From Euborellia annulipes (lineage: Eukaryota; Arthropoda; Insecta; Dermaptera; Anisolabididae), in contig JAKCPI010009480.1 of NCBI GenBank assembly GCA_023213315.1, positions 124,001 through 188,000 of the forward strand: 64,000 bases of DNA. Direction: 5' to 3'. Position numbers and translations under genes: made by a program. Shown here piece after piece: positions 43,872-54,310 of the stretch (position 1 is its first letter; the number at the start of each line of letters is the position of its first letter). The notes beneath the pieces were generated by a model. The model searched no databases and was not told where the DNA came from. It saw only the letters and a program-made list of their open reading frames with translations.

Positions 43872-45620
43872 CACATGACTATTATTACAGTAATTTCAAT
43901 TTAAATTATTCTGAATTTTTCAAAAAAAAAAAAAATAACCATATAAAATTATAAAACAAAGAACAAGAGGAGCTTTAAAACTAATAATTAAAAAAAATTT
44001 TTTGACAGTTTTTTTGATAGGCGGATTATACTAGATTCGAGATCCGGTAGCCTATATTATCGATTAGAATTTAATGAATGCAATGAATTGACCAAATGAA
44101 CCAACCCATATTATACTCTAAAATTCTAATTATGCGGCTGGTGTGGATTGCCTCATGGGCGGTGTTCAGCCCATCGCCTCAGGCCTCCAAAGAAAGAAAG
44201 GCCGGGACGACGAAGAGTTTATAAAAAAGCCTGTCACTCTCGAGCTGGCTCTTTTTTATTCTATCGTCTCTTAGAATCAGATGAAAAAATAACACCGTTC
44301 AATTTCACGATAATTCCTTTTAAGTATAAATTATAATACTCGCTTGTTAGCTTTTGGACAAAATTATCATGCTATTAAAATGTTTTCTTTTAGTTATATG
44401 CTGTTCACATTTCCACACAATGTTCATTCTCTTTGAGCGTAGGCAATTAATTTGTGAGTCTCTGCATTCGTCTTGTTGCGACCACCTACTCATCAACTGA
44501 TATCTCTTCTGGTATTAAATGAAAAATACCTTACATTAATTCTCATTTTAATTTATTCCAACGCCCTTGACCCGTGGTCCAGGCAAAATATTGGTTTCTT
44601 GTGGTATTGGTCGGCAGGTTCGCTTCCCATTTCAAGTGAGAAAGATTTATTTCAACTGAATGGACGGGAATAAATCGGGATGGGGTCTAAGTGATCAAAC
44701 CTTAAACAAAATTTATTTCTACAGACTAGTGGCTTAACTATAGCCTATATATGAAATTTATAGCTACTATTACAATCCCGAAAAAATTCAATGTTTTGAG
44801 TTGCGTCAAATATCGTGGATAATAATTTTACCAATATTATAATTTATTTCAGTTGCAATTATAGAGCCCGAGCCCTCCCTCCCCCGAAATGTTTTTTTTT
44901 TTTAAATTACAAAAACATACCTATCGTGTCATTTTGCAAAAGTTGCATATTTGTAACTAATAAAAATAAATAAAAAAAAAAAGAAAAAAAAATAGTAAAT
45001 GCTCAGCATGTTATGAAAAAAATATGCTAACCACATTATTTTTTCTTAATTAGCAGATGCAATTGAATAATGGAAAAAATTTATCATCTACTGTATAATC
45101 AACTGAGTGAAATAGTCTAAAAACTTAAAGGGTGATTCAGTGAGCACTGCCCTCCTTGGGCTTGGTGTATTTAGTACTATTATAAAGGGGTGAATATGTT
45201 GACAATCTGAGCTCAAAAATATATGAGAATAACAATACCAATTTTGCATCAGAGCGGTCATCTGCTTAAAGAAGGCACCTCACAAAAAACATGTATGACG
45301 CCCCTGAGGCATTTAAATAATTTTTGGACCAAGCCCACCTATTACATCCTCGCGGCACTGAGGATGATGCATGTCATATGCGTCAAAATATTTGTCAAAT
45401 AAAGGACGTCAGGTGGAGCGATTAATCTGCTGGTTTTTATTCTCCAACCCCATTACTCTACTCATCCCAGCCTACTAAATATTCTAATTTTTTATAATTT
45501 ATTTCAGTTGCAAGTGAGCGTAATTAGCCGACGCATCCCTTAATTGTCTCGTTGTATTTATTTTTCTCAATTTTTCTACTACTGTATTCATCATAGTGTC
45601 AACACAACATCTCAAATCCA
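43872..45620. other. AT-rich intergenic sequence
   Basis: SINE at 44560-44720. A degenerate PLE-like CTGAGGATGATGCATG motif at about 45358-45400. Otherwise nothing recognised. Confidence 0.4.
44560..44720 (+). mobile_element. SINE family A variant
   Basis: GCCCTTGACCCGTGGTCCAGG, GGCAGGTTCGCTTCCCATT, GGGATGGGGTCTAAGTGATC, AAACCTTAAAC. Confidence 0.5.
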
Positions 45621-45813
45621 CCTATTATACTAATGAAATTAAAATTTTATTGACTCGATCTTAAAATACTGCATACCATCTAGCAAGCACGATTAGAAAT
45701 GCGTCACAATTCTAGACGCCTGCTAGAGCTGCAACCTCACAAGAGAGGTAAAAGATCTTTTCGAGTCAATGAAATTTTAATTTCAAAAATTTTAATTTCA
45801 TTAGTATAATAGG
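45621..45813. mobile_element. MITE with CCTATTATACTAATGAAATT ends
   Basis: The terminal inverted repeat CCTATTATACTAATGAAATT at 45621 returns in complement at 45794-45813, with GACTCGATCTT/AAGATCTTTTCGAGTC inside. Confidence 0.65.
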
Positions 45814-45829
45814 CCGATCCGAGATTGTG

Positions 45830-45915
45830 TTTACTGGGCCGGCGCCTTAGGATAAGGATAGTCCACCAGCCGCGAAAGCGTGGAGATCCTGGTTCGACTC
45901 CAGGGGGTGCAATTT
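45830..45915 (+). mobile_element. tRNA-like SINE fragment
   Basis: TGGGCCGGCGCCTTAGGATA, GCGAAAGCGTGGAGATCC and B-box GGTTCGACTCCAGGGGG. The acceptor arms do not pair, so not called as a tRNA. Confidence 0.45.
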
Positions 45916-45948
45916 TGCCCAATCTTAAGCACAAACATATCTCCCAAA

Positions 45949-46225
45949 TGCCCTCGGGGCTTGGCGTAGAGGTTAGCGTGCTAACCTCGTATACCAAACG
46001 TCGCGGGTTCGGACCCCAGGCAGTCCGATTATTTTATTTAAGCCATTTGAATAACAAATGGCTTAAATAAGAATGCCTGGACCCCAAATAAAAATATATA
46101 TTCATAACGGTTATCGTCAAAAGTCTTAAATGGCCTAAGTTGCCGAAAAGACTGTGTGAATGTGTGTGTGAGTGTGAGTGTGAATGAGAAAAAAGTGTGA
46201 ATGTTTAAAAAAAAAAAAAAATATC
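45949..46225 (+). mobile_element. SINE family B, full length
   Basis: GCCCTCGGGGCTTGGCGTAG, GCGGGTTCGGACCCCAGG, AGCCATTTGAATAACAAATGG, GCCTGGACCCCAAATA, AAGTCTTAAATGGCC, GTGTGTGAGTGTGAGTGTG and an A run. Confidence 0.75.
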
Positions 46226-46386
46226 TCCCAAATTTGCTATCTTAAACTATATATTGACTTGCTAATGAACAGTCTATTTGAGCATTGATCTTTTACAAAC
46301 AAAGCTCTATCTATCTCATTTTTTTTTCTTTTTCTTGGTTCTTGGGCACACGGTCGATTTTTAGTCGATCGATAGTTTAGTCGATG

Positions 46387-46560
46387 GCAGTGGCGTAGTG
46401 AGCTTAACTCGCGCCCGGGGCACAATACCTTTTTAGCGCCCCCCCCCCATTCGAAAAACATATAATATTATATGTAAAATATACAAAATTATTATATTAC
46501 ACTGGCACTAAATTTAAAATATATATTCCAGAAATCAATTATAATAAAAATTATCCAGTA
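46387..46560 (+). mobile_element. hAT-like element, left end
   Basis: CAGTGGCGTAGTGAGCTTAA as at 16422, then TTTTTAGCGCCCCC, ATATAATATTATATGTAAAA and ACTGGCACTAAATTTAAAAT. This copy joins directly segments that in the 16.4-17.9 kb element are separated by nested insertions. Confidence 0.6.
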
Positions 46561-46757
46561 ATTTGTCGTGCGCGCATCTGCATTGAACTTAATGCATTTT
46601 ATGTCCATCGACTAAACTATCGATTAGATTCGAGAGGGGATTTTACCTAGTACATATTAATTTATTCCTTTTTACTGTGGTGGAAAAGATTTCTGAATTC
46701 CCGTAGACAACCTATAGGCATATAAGAATTTATCTTAACCCTCAATTTTATATATAA

Positions 46758-46759
<2 letters not shown>

Positions 46760-46803
<44 letters not shown>
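46760..46803. repeat. (AT)n microsatellite
   Basis: About 22 uninterrupted AT units. Confidence 0.95.
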
Positions 46804-46806
<3 letters not shown>

Positions 46807-48094
46807 TTTTTTTAATCCAGATTTTTAATTCTCTAATTAAATATTTATTTTCGCTAATATTGCCAGATCAAGGTTATCTTATAACTATATTTATTTCTTT
46901 TCAAACTATATTTATTTATTTTATAACTATCTCATTTTTAATAAGGTATTTTGCATATAATTAATAAATATTTATTTAAAAAAACATGCTAATAAATTAG
47001 TTTATCTAGTGAATTTTTTTATCTATTATATTTTTATTACCTGCCCTTAAAATTATTATTATTATTAATTATACAATCTGATTCTTCCTAATTGGCACGA
47101 ATATAAAATATTTGCCTTAAAGTCTCAGTATACATCGTTTGAGTGAAATAGACAAAATTGTGCGCTTATTGACGTTTTAAAATTTCTAGAATTATAATCT
47201 TTATTTTTCGATAGAAGATTATAAGATATAATCTATTCTCCTTGAAAACAAAAATTTTATTCGCAACTTTAGGCTATTATTGTTCTGATTCAGAAATGAG
47301 TTTAGCCTTGCATTTTCCATTTTTATCTTAACTTATTAAGTATTGCTCGAGCAGTTGATCTTTACCGAATTTGAAAATCTTATATAATAATAAGTTTCTC
47401 CAACTAACTCTATTCTTCATTAGTGATATATCTTCAGGACAAATGTCTCTCTCTCGTTCCCTCAAACAATTTTTTAGTAATTTGGAAAATAAATCATTGA
47501 GCAAAAAATCTTTTATTTGTTTATAATAAATCAATTTTGCTGTCAGGAAACTTTAGAATCAGTAATTTATTATTATTTAGGATTATCCAAAAGTACCACA
47601 TTCTTGCTTTTGATTTATTATCTCTATATTTTTCAAATTACTAACGCCAAATTAGGATATATTTAAAAAGAATATTCCTTCTTTTATTGTATTAAATTTT
47701 TTCTTAACTACTGATTCTATTAATTTTTTTTTTCTTCTTAGCTAATTTTTCTTCTAAACTAATTGAATGAAATTTGATTTCGTCATATTTGTTATTTATT
47801 CTTAGCTCCCATCCCACTCTTCCTTTCGACTCTTCGATTTCTGTTTATATAACCGGTTTAATTTCAAATGGCACGCTCTCAGGTTAAGAGGTTATTCTTA
47901 TAGAAAAAATTTTATTCGCTCTAGATAAATTTTACAGCCCTTACTCTAAATATTGATAGGCTACTTACTTTCTTCATAAAAATTTCGAAATTATTATTTT
48001 TTAATTAAAACTCATTCATTTATCTTATAATTAGGCAATAGGTCTAATAGATAAATAAAATCTCTGTTTTTTATTAAATAGAATAAAAACTAGA
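46804..48094. other. Downstream of CPR gene 9
   Basis: AT-rich, nothing recognised. Confidence 0.5.
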
Positions 48095-48180
48095 TTTATT
48101 TGTACATAAATAAAATCTTACATGTGGCAAGGAATGATGCGAGAGTTTAATGAGGATTGTGATTTGATATAAATAATGAC

Positions 48181-49134
48181 TTAGTAGTGTTTAAGGGCCA
48201 AAGGAGAGGCATGTGCGGCATAGGCCACTGGGGCTGCATGGGTGGCATAAGCTACAGGGGCGGCGACTTTAGCATAGGCGGGGGCAGCATAGGCGACAGG
48301 AGCAGCATGTGAGGCGTAAGCTACAGGGGCTGCATGGGCAGCATAGGCTACGGGAGCAGCATGGGCTGCATAAGCTACAGGAGCTGCGACCTTAGCATAG
48401 GCTGGTGCAGCATAGGCCACAGGGGCAGCGACGGCCTTCACAGCTACGGGGTGGCTAGCTGGTTCACGATGTACAACAGCGTTGAATCCATTGTGGGGAT
48501 CAGCGGTGTATTCGACGGTACGTTTGGTGCCATCGGGTTCAACTAAACTATAGCTTCCTTGGACGACATCTCCTTGACGAGTTTCATGTTGAGCTTTAGA
48601 GTCACCAGTGAGATGGTCTTGGATGTCATAAGCGTAGCTGTATGAAGGGTTGGGGTCGTAATCGGTGTCAACGGCGACAGGGGCGGCAACTTTAGCGTAG
48701 GCAGGGCCGGCGGCATAGGCTACTGGGGCGGCGACTTTAGCTGCATATGCGACTGGTGCTGCGTGTGCTGCATATGTGACAGGTGCGTGTGCTGCATATG
48801 TGACAGGCGCATGTGCTGCATAAGCTACTGGGGCGGCGTGTGTGGCGATTCCAACTTTGGCGATCGCAGGGGCTGCGTAGGCAACTGGGGCGGCATGTGC
48901 GTATGTCGCAGGGGCGGCGTAGGCTACGGGGGCTGCTTGTGCATAAGTGGCGAGGGGGGCAGAATGTGCATAGCTGGTGGCTACAGGAACTCCCGCCCTG
49001 GCGACGGTCACAAGGGCTGCTAGCACCAAGAACTGAAAAAAATATTTAAAAAATTAGTAATTTTTACTTTTTTTTTCACTTGTCACTATCACTAGATTTG
49101 CACTTGTCAATCACTGAACTACCTTAAATGCCAT
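48181..49134 (-). CDS. RR-2 cuticular protein, gene 9 (subfamily B)
   Basis: Exon 1 is 49123-49134 (MAFK), the intron 49033-49122 (90 bp, GTAGTT...TTTTTTCAG), exon 2 48181-49032; the product is 287 aa, the longest here. Signal peptide about 1-17 ([14 protein letters not shown]). A long linker of AAPVAYA and AAHAPVTYA repeats leads to VDTDYDPNP and RR-2 at about 134-195 ([39 protein letters not shown]). The tail repeats AHAAPVAYA and ends SPLALKHY. The RR-2 core is almost identical to gene 8; length differs through repeat number in the linker and tail. The acceptor restores FL before the first TTG, giving the full signal peptide. AATAAA is at 48095-48100. Confidence 0.95.
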
Positions 49135-49186
49135 GTTTGCCGTGATGAGTTAGGATTCAAGTGTCCTGACCCGGGCCAGACTGAAG

Positions 49187-49194
49187 CTTATATA
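49187..49194 (-). promoter_or_regulatory. TATA box of CPR gene 9
   Basis: TATATAAG on the minus strand, 53 bp before the ATG. GC-rich sequence follows upstream (49195-49380). A perfect FTZ-F1-like CCAAGGCCA lies about 1 kb upstream at 50175-50183. Confidence 0.65.
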
Positions 49195-50463
49195 GTGAGG
49201 GCGCCCCTTTCACTGTGCGGGGACCCCGGGGCTTCGCCCCCGAGGCTCACCGTTGGTCCATCCAGCGCACCATCTTGCGCAAGAAGGCGCACTCCGAGAA
49301 AGCTGGGGAGGTGTGGCAGATCGATCACAGGCCTCCGTTTGCATAACGGGTCCATCGGCCTTCCAGTTCTTCCCAGGTGATCTTCTAGATATCCAAATAT
49401 AGACCTTGAATTTAAAAAAATCTTTTCTACCCCTTTTACCAAGATTCTTCCATTGGTAGCTAATTCTTATAATTATCTAAATATATTTCATCCCAAAACA
49501 AGGAAAGATAATTCATGAGTATCTTCATTAAGAATAATTATATCTTTCTTGCTATCTTCCATCTTAGTGTTATATTAACTCTTCAACTTTTTTAATGACC
49601 AATTTTCTATTTATTTATCTTCACACGTAAAGCAATCCCTATACTTAAAACTAAGTGATTCAAACCACCAAATATAAATGAATTCATTATTTATAATATA
49701 ACTTGTACTAATGATGTAATAGTAAAAAAATTGAAAAATATAATTGAATAGAAACATTTAATTATAAAATTAGAAACATCCCCAATTAACCTGATTTTTT
49801 TTTTAATTGTAATTATTATCTATATGATTAGTTGGATTGAAATAGATTATATATCAGAATCGACGTTTCGGGTGTCATCTTCTTAGTTTTTTCCGGACGA
49901 TAATAGAGTTCAATGCCGATCTAACGGCGTGTTATCCGCCTTTTTCCCTCCCTGAATCCTCTACCTGACGTTTTATTTTATCTACAGGTATTAATTGTTC
50001 TTTTTTTATAACTTTCATTTCATACTTGTTTATATTCTTCTCTGGATGATTCTTCATTCGATTTTGATATGTTAGCAACACATCTCATTTGAGAATTGAA
50101 TGGAATAACTAATCAGCAAATATTTCTGCAGAGGCACGATGCAATCGTGGTCTGCCATTGACCAATGGATGGTGCCAAGGCCAGTGGATAAAAACTTTGA
50201 AACCACCCACCCACCCACACCTCTTCATTAATGATTTTCTCAATTAACCATAATTTCATAAGTGGCGTTAAAAGCCATTCTTAATGCATACACTTCTAAA
50301 TATTACAACTGCTGTCAATCTTATTATTCATTCTCTTTCAGTTTCCACTTTACTGAAATTTTGATCAGTTAGATATAAAGGAAGAATAAACCTTTAGAGC
50401 TAAAAAATAATTTGATTCCTCCTCCCCCTCCCCCGTTTCAACAATTATCACAGCAAAAATTAT
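49195..50463. other. Upstream of CPR gene 9
   Basis: GC-rich to 49380, then AT-rich. Contains the PLE remnant (49855) and a perfect FTZ-F1-like site (50175-50183). Confidence 0.4.
49855..49910 (-). mobile_element. PLE terminal fragment, degenerate
   Basis: Minus-strand AAGAAGATGACACCCGAAACGTCG resembles the ribozyme-bearing end of the hairpin elements but lacks CTGANGA. Confidence 0.35.
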
Positions 50464-50632
50464 TTGTCTTTTTGGGATCTTAGGCCAAATAGATAGAGTT
50501 TAACGAAACTCTTTATATATGATATATTAGTGAGCCCAGGTATATTTATTTATACCATTTGGTATCTAACATATTTAAATAAATATTCATAGGACTGCCT
50601 GAGATCCGAACCCGCACCCCGTTGATTTTAAA
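50464..50632 (-). mobile_element. SINE family B, degraded
   Basis: TCTTTTTGGGATCTTAGGCC, GTGAGCCCAGGTATATTTA, GGACTGCCTGAGATCCGAAC, CCGCACCCCGTTG on the reverse strand. Confidence 0.6.
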
Positions 50633-51177
50633 CAGTTTTATTTGTCAGAATTTCATATAAGCTTAACGATTGTTAGAAAGTAAAAATATTAATATTTCAT
50701 TTCTTTTAAAATCACCATCAGATTCATATTGATTTTTAATTATAAAATATTTTATGCATTTTTAAAAAAACATGTTTTTTTTTTAATCATCTGTTTGCAT
50801 ACAAATCAAAATGATGTCTTAATGACGATCTAAACATTGACAACAAATTAGTAAAATTTATTTCCACCTTTATATTTAGCAATAAAAACCAATCATAAGC
50901 TAAATTTAGAGGACCAGTTTAACGAGATTTCGACTTTAGAAGTTTTGCTTATGGATATATTTTATTAAAATAAATCTTGTCAGTTTTGATTTAGATGGAA
51001 TGAGACCTTTGGCTTTAGTAACAGCTTCTGCATCTAAAATGGTCTTAAAGAGTATTTAGTGGAATTAATGAAAGTATAATTTGAAATTTGCAATTTTTTT
51101 AAAGGTTTGGCTAAAAAACGGCCATTTTTTTATTAAAATATGGAATTTTCGAGAGCTTGAGATTATTTCGTTTATTT
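50633..51177. other. AT-rich intergenic sequence
   Basis: Nothing recognised. Confidence 0.5.
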
Positions 51178-51187
51178 AATTCTTACT

Positions 51188-51577
51188 AGGGTCCGACCGA
51201 AACAAGATTTTCAGCCGAAACCGAATATTCGGCCTCAACCTTAGTTTCGGCTGAAACCGTAACCGAAACCGAAACTTGTATTTCCTATAAAAATTTTTTT
51301 TCATTTTACCTTTTTTTTTTTTTGAATTTTTTTCCCTCCCGTGAAAATCATTTTACCTTTTTTTTAGGGAGACTAAATTTTTTCTCCCTCAAGAGCAAAT
51401 TATTTGACCTTTTTTTTTTTTGCATGCGAGTCTCATCCCATTTTTTCAGACTCTGGTTTCGGCCGGCCGAAAGGTTCGGCCACTTTTTGGCCGAAACCGA
51501 AACTACGGCCGAAAACCATGATTTTTGGCCAAAACTGGCCGAAACCGTAACCGAAACCGAATATTCGGTCGGTTCCT
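51188..51577. mobile_element. TIR element with 10-bp target duplication
   Basis: Ends AGGGTCCGACCGAA and TTCGGTCGGTTCCT. The direct repeat AATTCTTACT is at 51178-51187 and 51578-51587. The interior is rich in CCGAAACCGAA and its complement. Superfamily not assigned. Confidence 0.7.
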
Positions 51578-51587
51578 AATTCTTACT

Positions 51588-51632
51588 CAATTGATGTCGT
51601 TTCGCTTTGGACATGGACCATCTTCAGAGCCC
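51588..51632 (-). mobile_element. PLE terminal fragment, degenerate
   Basis: Minus-strand CTCTGAAGATGGTCCATG followed by GCGAAACGACATC. The core elements are recognisable but stem I does not pair. Confidence 0.35.
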
Positions 51633-51639
51633 TTTCTTT

Positions 51640-51850
51640 TAACCCAATATTCACACTTCAATGTTGCCAATGCAATATTGGTGCAATATTCACACTCCAG
51701 TGTTGCCACTGCAATATTGCTGCAACAATATTCACAATTCAATATTGCTGCAATGTCCACTATTCAATGTTGCCACTGGAATATTGCCGCAATATTGCTG
51801 TAATATTCTCACTTCAATGCTGCATTGCAATATTGCAGAAATGCTCTGCA
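51640..51850 (+). repeat. CAATATTGC-rich minisatellite
   Basis: About five imperfect units of roughly 40 bp combining TTCACACTTCAATGTTGCCA and CTGCAATATTGCTGCAATA. Confidence 0.7.
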
Positions 51851-51854
51851 AATT

Positions 51855-52087
51855 TGCAAAAACGGCCAAAAAGTGCTAGTACTTTACTGAGGCACTTTTT
51901 CAGTATTTTTCGATTTTCTCAAAATTCGCTCTAACGATTTTGATTAAAATTCAAAAATCAATTATTTTTTAGATGCTCTTTAAAATGTATACTCTCATTT
52001 TGCCATTGCATCTTCTGAAGACCACTTTACTCTTGTACTTCATAGGACAGATAGGAGAAATGGTTGCCATGGTAACAAAATATAAAT
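51855..52087 (-). repeat. Interspersed repeat D, part 1 (split by PLE)
   Basis: AACGGCCAAAAAGTGCTAGTA, GGCACTTTTTCAGTATTTTTCG, GAGAAATGGTTGCCATGG up to the PLE target site. The repeat continues at 53926. Confidence 0.65.
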
Positions 52088-52220
52088 AATGAACTCACCA
52101 GGACTGTAGATAAATTTAGAAGATGAAAAAGGTCAATTCAGTCCTCGAGAATTTCGAGAATGAAACATGAATACATTATAATAAAATAATATATTTATTC
52201 TCTCTAGTTGACAATTATAA

Positions 52221-52276
52221 AATCTCAGACCTCTTGGGTTTCGGCCGCTGTGCTGCGTGCCTTCTTCAGTGAGATC
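52221..52276 (-). ncRNA. Type I hammerhead candidate in PLE left arm
   Basis: The inverted copy of the motif at 53757-53812, read on the minus strand. The same elements are present, so both strands of the element can encode the ribozyme. Confidence 0.65.
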
Positions 52277-52835
52277 AGGATCTAGATAATGCAAAATAGT
52301 TTGTTTTGTTATTATAAAATATTATATAAATTAGTCAAAAATAATCATTCATATATATATACCTTAATGGTGAGTAGTTTGCATTATCTAGATCCCTTAC
52401 TTTTACAACGCAGGTTCCCTCAGTACAACACAAGAACATATACATCGAGGAGTCAACCATATAATGATAATTTATTAAAAACAAAATTTGAAAAAAATCA
52501 TAGATGGATAATTCTGACATCTATTAGTCAAATTACAAACGAGTTATTTTTAGTATGGGAAAATTTATATTTATAAAAAATTTTTTATTTTATTTTTATT
52601 TTTATAAACAAATACGTCTCCTTAAACATTTCATTTTACAAAAACATAGAAATCTATTTAAGAAAAATATTCGGGTAATTCAATTTAATTATAGGAGATT
52701 GTCTTTATTATTTTTATATTATTATTTATTTAATTACATGAAGAATATACTCAACGTCAACACATAAGGCTAAATATACCAACTAACAAGACAACTCAAA
52801 ATCAACAACACTCTATATATGGTTCCATCTTCTTC

Positions 52836-53307
52836 GTTCCAACACTAACTGAAAGAATCGTAAAGGAGCTCAAAAAAAGAACAAATAACAATGGGAATAA
52901 AAACAAAAAAGGCTCTCCTCCCACTGTTTTCCAACAAATGTTCAAAAAAACCTACAGAACAGAAACACATTGTCTACGAGTTGGAATGTAAAAAATGCAA
53001 AGATCTTCATCAACCGTACCTGTATATAGGAGAATCCAAAAGACCTTTAAAAATTCGGTTAAGGGAACATTACGCCTCAGTGAATCACAAACGCATGTCC
53101 ACCGCGCTCTCCATCCACTGTATAGACCATAAGCACGAGATGGATTATGAAGGTGTCAAAATCTTGTGTACCGAAACCGTTGATGAAAAAAGAAAATTTA
53201 AAGAAGCCGCTCACATTCTAACAAAGAAAGCAAATACAATAAATTTCAAAAGTGATAGCGAAAATCTCTCTGAGGCATATACAGCGATTCTTCATGTAAT
53301 TAAATAA
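52836..53307 (+). pseudogene. PLE GIY-YIG endonuclease fragment, frameshifted
   Basis: The open frame 52891-53307 (138 aa) has the features of a Penelope-type GIY-YIG nuclease: IVYELECKKC (a CxxC pair), then YLYIGESKRPLKIRLREH, then a downstream His-rich SIHCIDHKHEMD and FKEAAHI. Just upstream, in another frame, 52836-52880 reads VPTLTERIVKELKKR, resembling the linker between reverse transcriptase and endonuclease, so one indel near 52885 breaks the frame. The last few codons lie in the right inverted arm. The enzyme would nick DNA for target-primed reverse transcription; here it is a remnant. Confidence 0.8.
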
Positions 53308-53756
53308 ATAATAATATAAAAATAATAAAGACAATCTCCTATAATTAAATTGAATTACCCGAATATTTTTCTTAAATAGATTTCTATGTTTTTGTAAAAT
53401 GAAATGTTTAAGGAGACGTATTTGTTTATAAAAATAAAAATAAAATAAAAAATTTTTTATAAATATAAATTTTCCCATACTAAAAATAACTCGTTTGTAA
53501 TTTGACTAATAGATGTCAGAATTATCCATCTATGATTTTTTTCAAATTTTGTTTTTAATAAATTATCATTATATGGTTGACTCCTCGATGTATATGTTCT
53601 TGTGTTGTACTGAGGGAACCTGCGTTGTAAAAGTAAGGGATCTAGATAATGCAAACTACTCACCATTAAGGTATATATATATGAATGATTATTTTTGACT
53701 AATTTATATAATATTTTATAATAACAAAACAAACTATTTTGCATTATCTAGATCCT

Positions 53757-53812
53757 GATCTCACTGAAGAAGGCACGCAGCACAGCGGCCGAAACCCAAG
53801 AGGTCTGAGATT
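53757..53812 (+). ncRNA. Type I hammerhead ribozyme candidate in PLE right arm
   Basis: In order: stem I 5' strand GATCTCA, core CTGAAGA (CUGANGA) at 53764-53770, one extra A, stem II GGC/GCC with a 13-nt loop, GAAA at 53791-53794, stem III CC-CAAGA-GG closed by A-U, cleavage triplet GTC ending at 53805, and stem I 3' strand TGAGATT pairing 7 bp with the start. All invariant core bases are present. The single base between CUGANGA and stem II is unusual. Confidence 0.7.
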
Positions 53813-53925
53813 TTATAATTGTCAACTAGAGAGAATAAATATATTATTTTATTATAATGTATTCATGTTTCATTCTCGAAATTCTCGAGGACTGAATTGA
53901 CCTTTTTCATCTTCAAAATATAAAT

Positions 53926-54310
53926 ATTTTTCAATGTTTATAAGATTTACATTTTAAATTCTAAAGGTGCGTACACATCTGCGCTCTGCTCCGCTCGCGA
54001 GCAGTTCGCGGCTCGTGTTCGTTGCTCGTCCCATGTTCGTTGAAATTATTTATTTTGACGAACCTGCCTCGATCCAAAGAGATGAATCGCGGCGAGCAGC
54101 TCGCGAGCATCTCGCGAACATCTCAAAACAACGAACATGGTGCTCGCGAGCGGAGCAGAGCGCAGATGTGTACGCACCTTAATATATCGGTGGAAACTAA
54201 ATATAATATCTCGAAAAAAAATCTGGTATGACAAGCACAGAACACAACTTTCGATTATCGAACTTAAGAGAAACTTGTGTGCTGTGCGACCAGTCACACC
54301 ATATTTTTAT
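53926..54310 (-). repeat. Interspersed repeat D, part 2 (split by MITE)
   Basis: ATTTTTCAATGTTTATAAG, AAATTCTAA, the MITE, TATATCGGTGGAAACTAAAT and the AATCTGGTATGAC hairpin at 54219-54306. Confidence 0.6.
53965..54179. mobile_element. Second copy of the TAA-target MITE
   Basis: 215 bp with the same termini as 5183-5378 and TAA at 53962-53964 and 54180-54182. It sits in an interspersed repeat whose empty form (TTCTAATATATCGG) occurs near 31374-31387. Confidence 0.8.

Larger units (their letters stand above)
52088..53914 (+). mobile_element. Hairpin-shaped Penelope-like element with 628-bp inverted arms
   Basis: Arms at 52119-52746 and 53287-53914 are inverted copies of equal length (628 bp), enclosing a 540-bp centre. 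An 11-bp target duplication AAAATATAAAT flanks the unit (52077-52087 and 53915-53925), with a 31-bp stub before the left arm. The host is another interspersed repeat, whose uninterrupted form (for example near 12250) shows the empty site. The centre keeps only the endonuclease end of a PLE; the reverse transcriptase is gone. Each arm holds a hammerhead-like motif. The unit is not autonomous. Confidence 0.85.

Noticed and set aside
45830..45915. Possible true tRNA gene
   Set aside because: A good B-box but the acceptor and anticodon arms do not pair; fits a SINE head better. The same applies to 34815-34925 and all SINE heads.
46760..46803. Possible origin or scaffold attachment region
   Set aside because: A plain (AT)n microsatellite gives no specific support for such a role.
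52289..52576. 95-aa open frame duplicated on the other strand at 53457-53744
   Set aside because: The duplication comes from the inverted PLE arms; AT-rich sequence, no domain, and only identical because the arms are.
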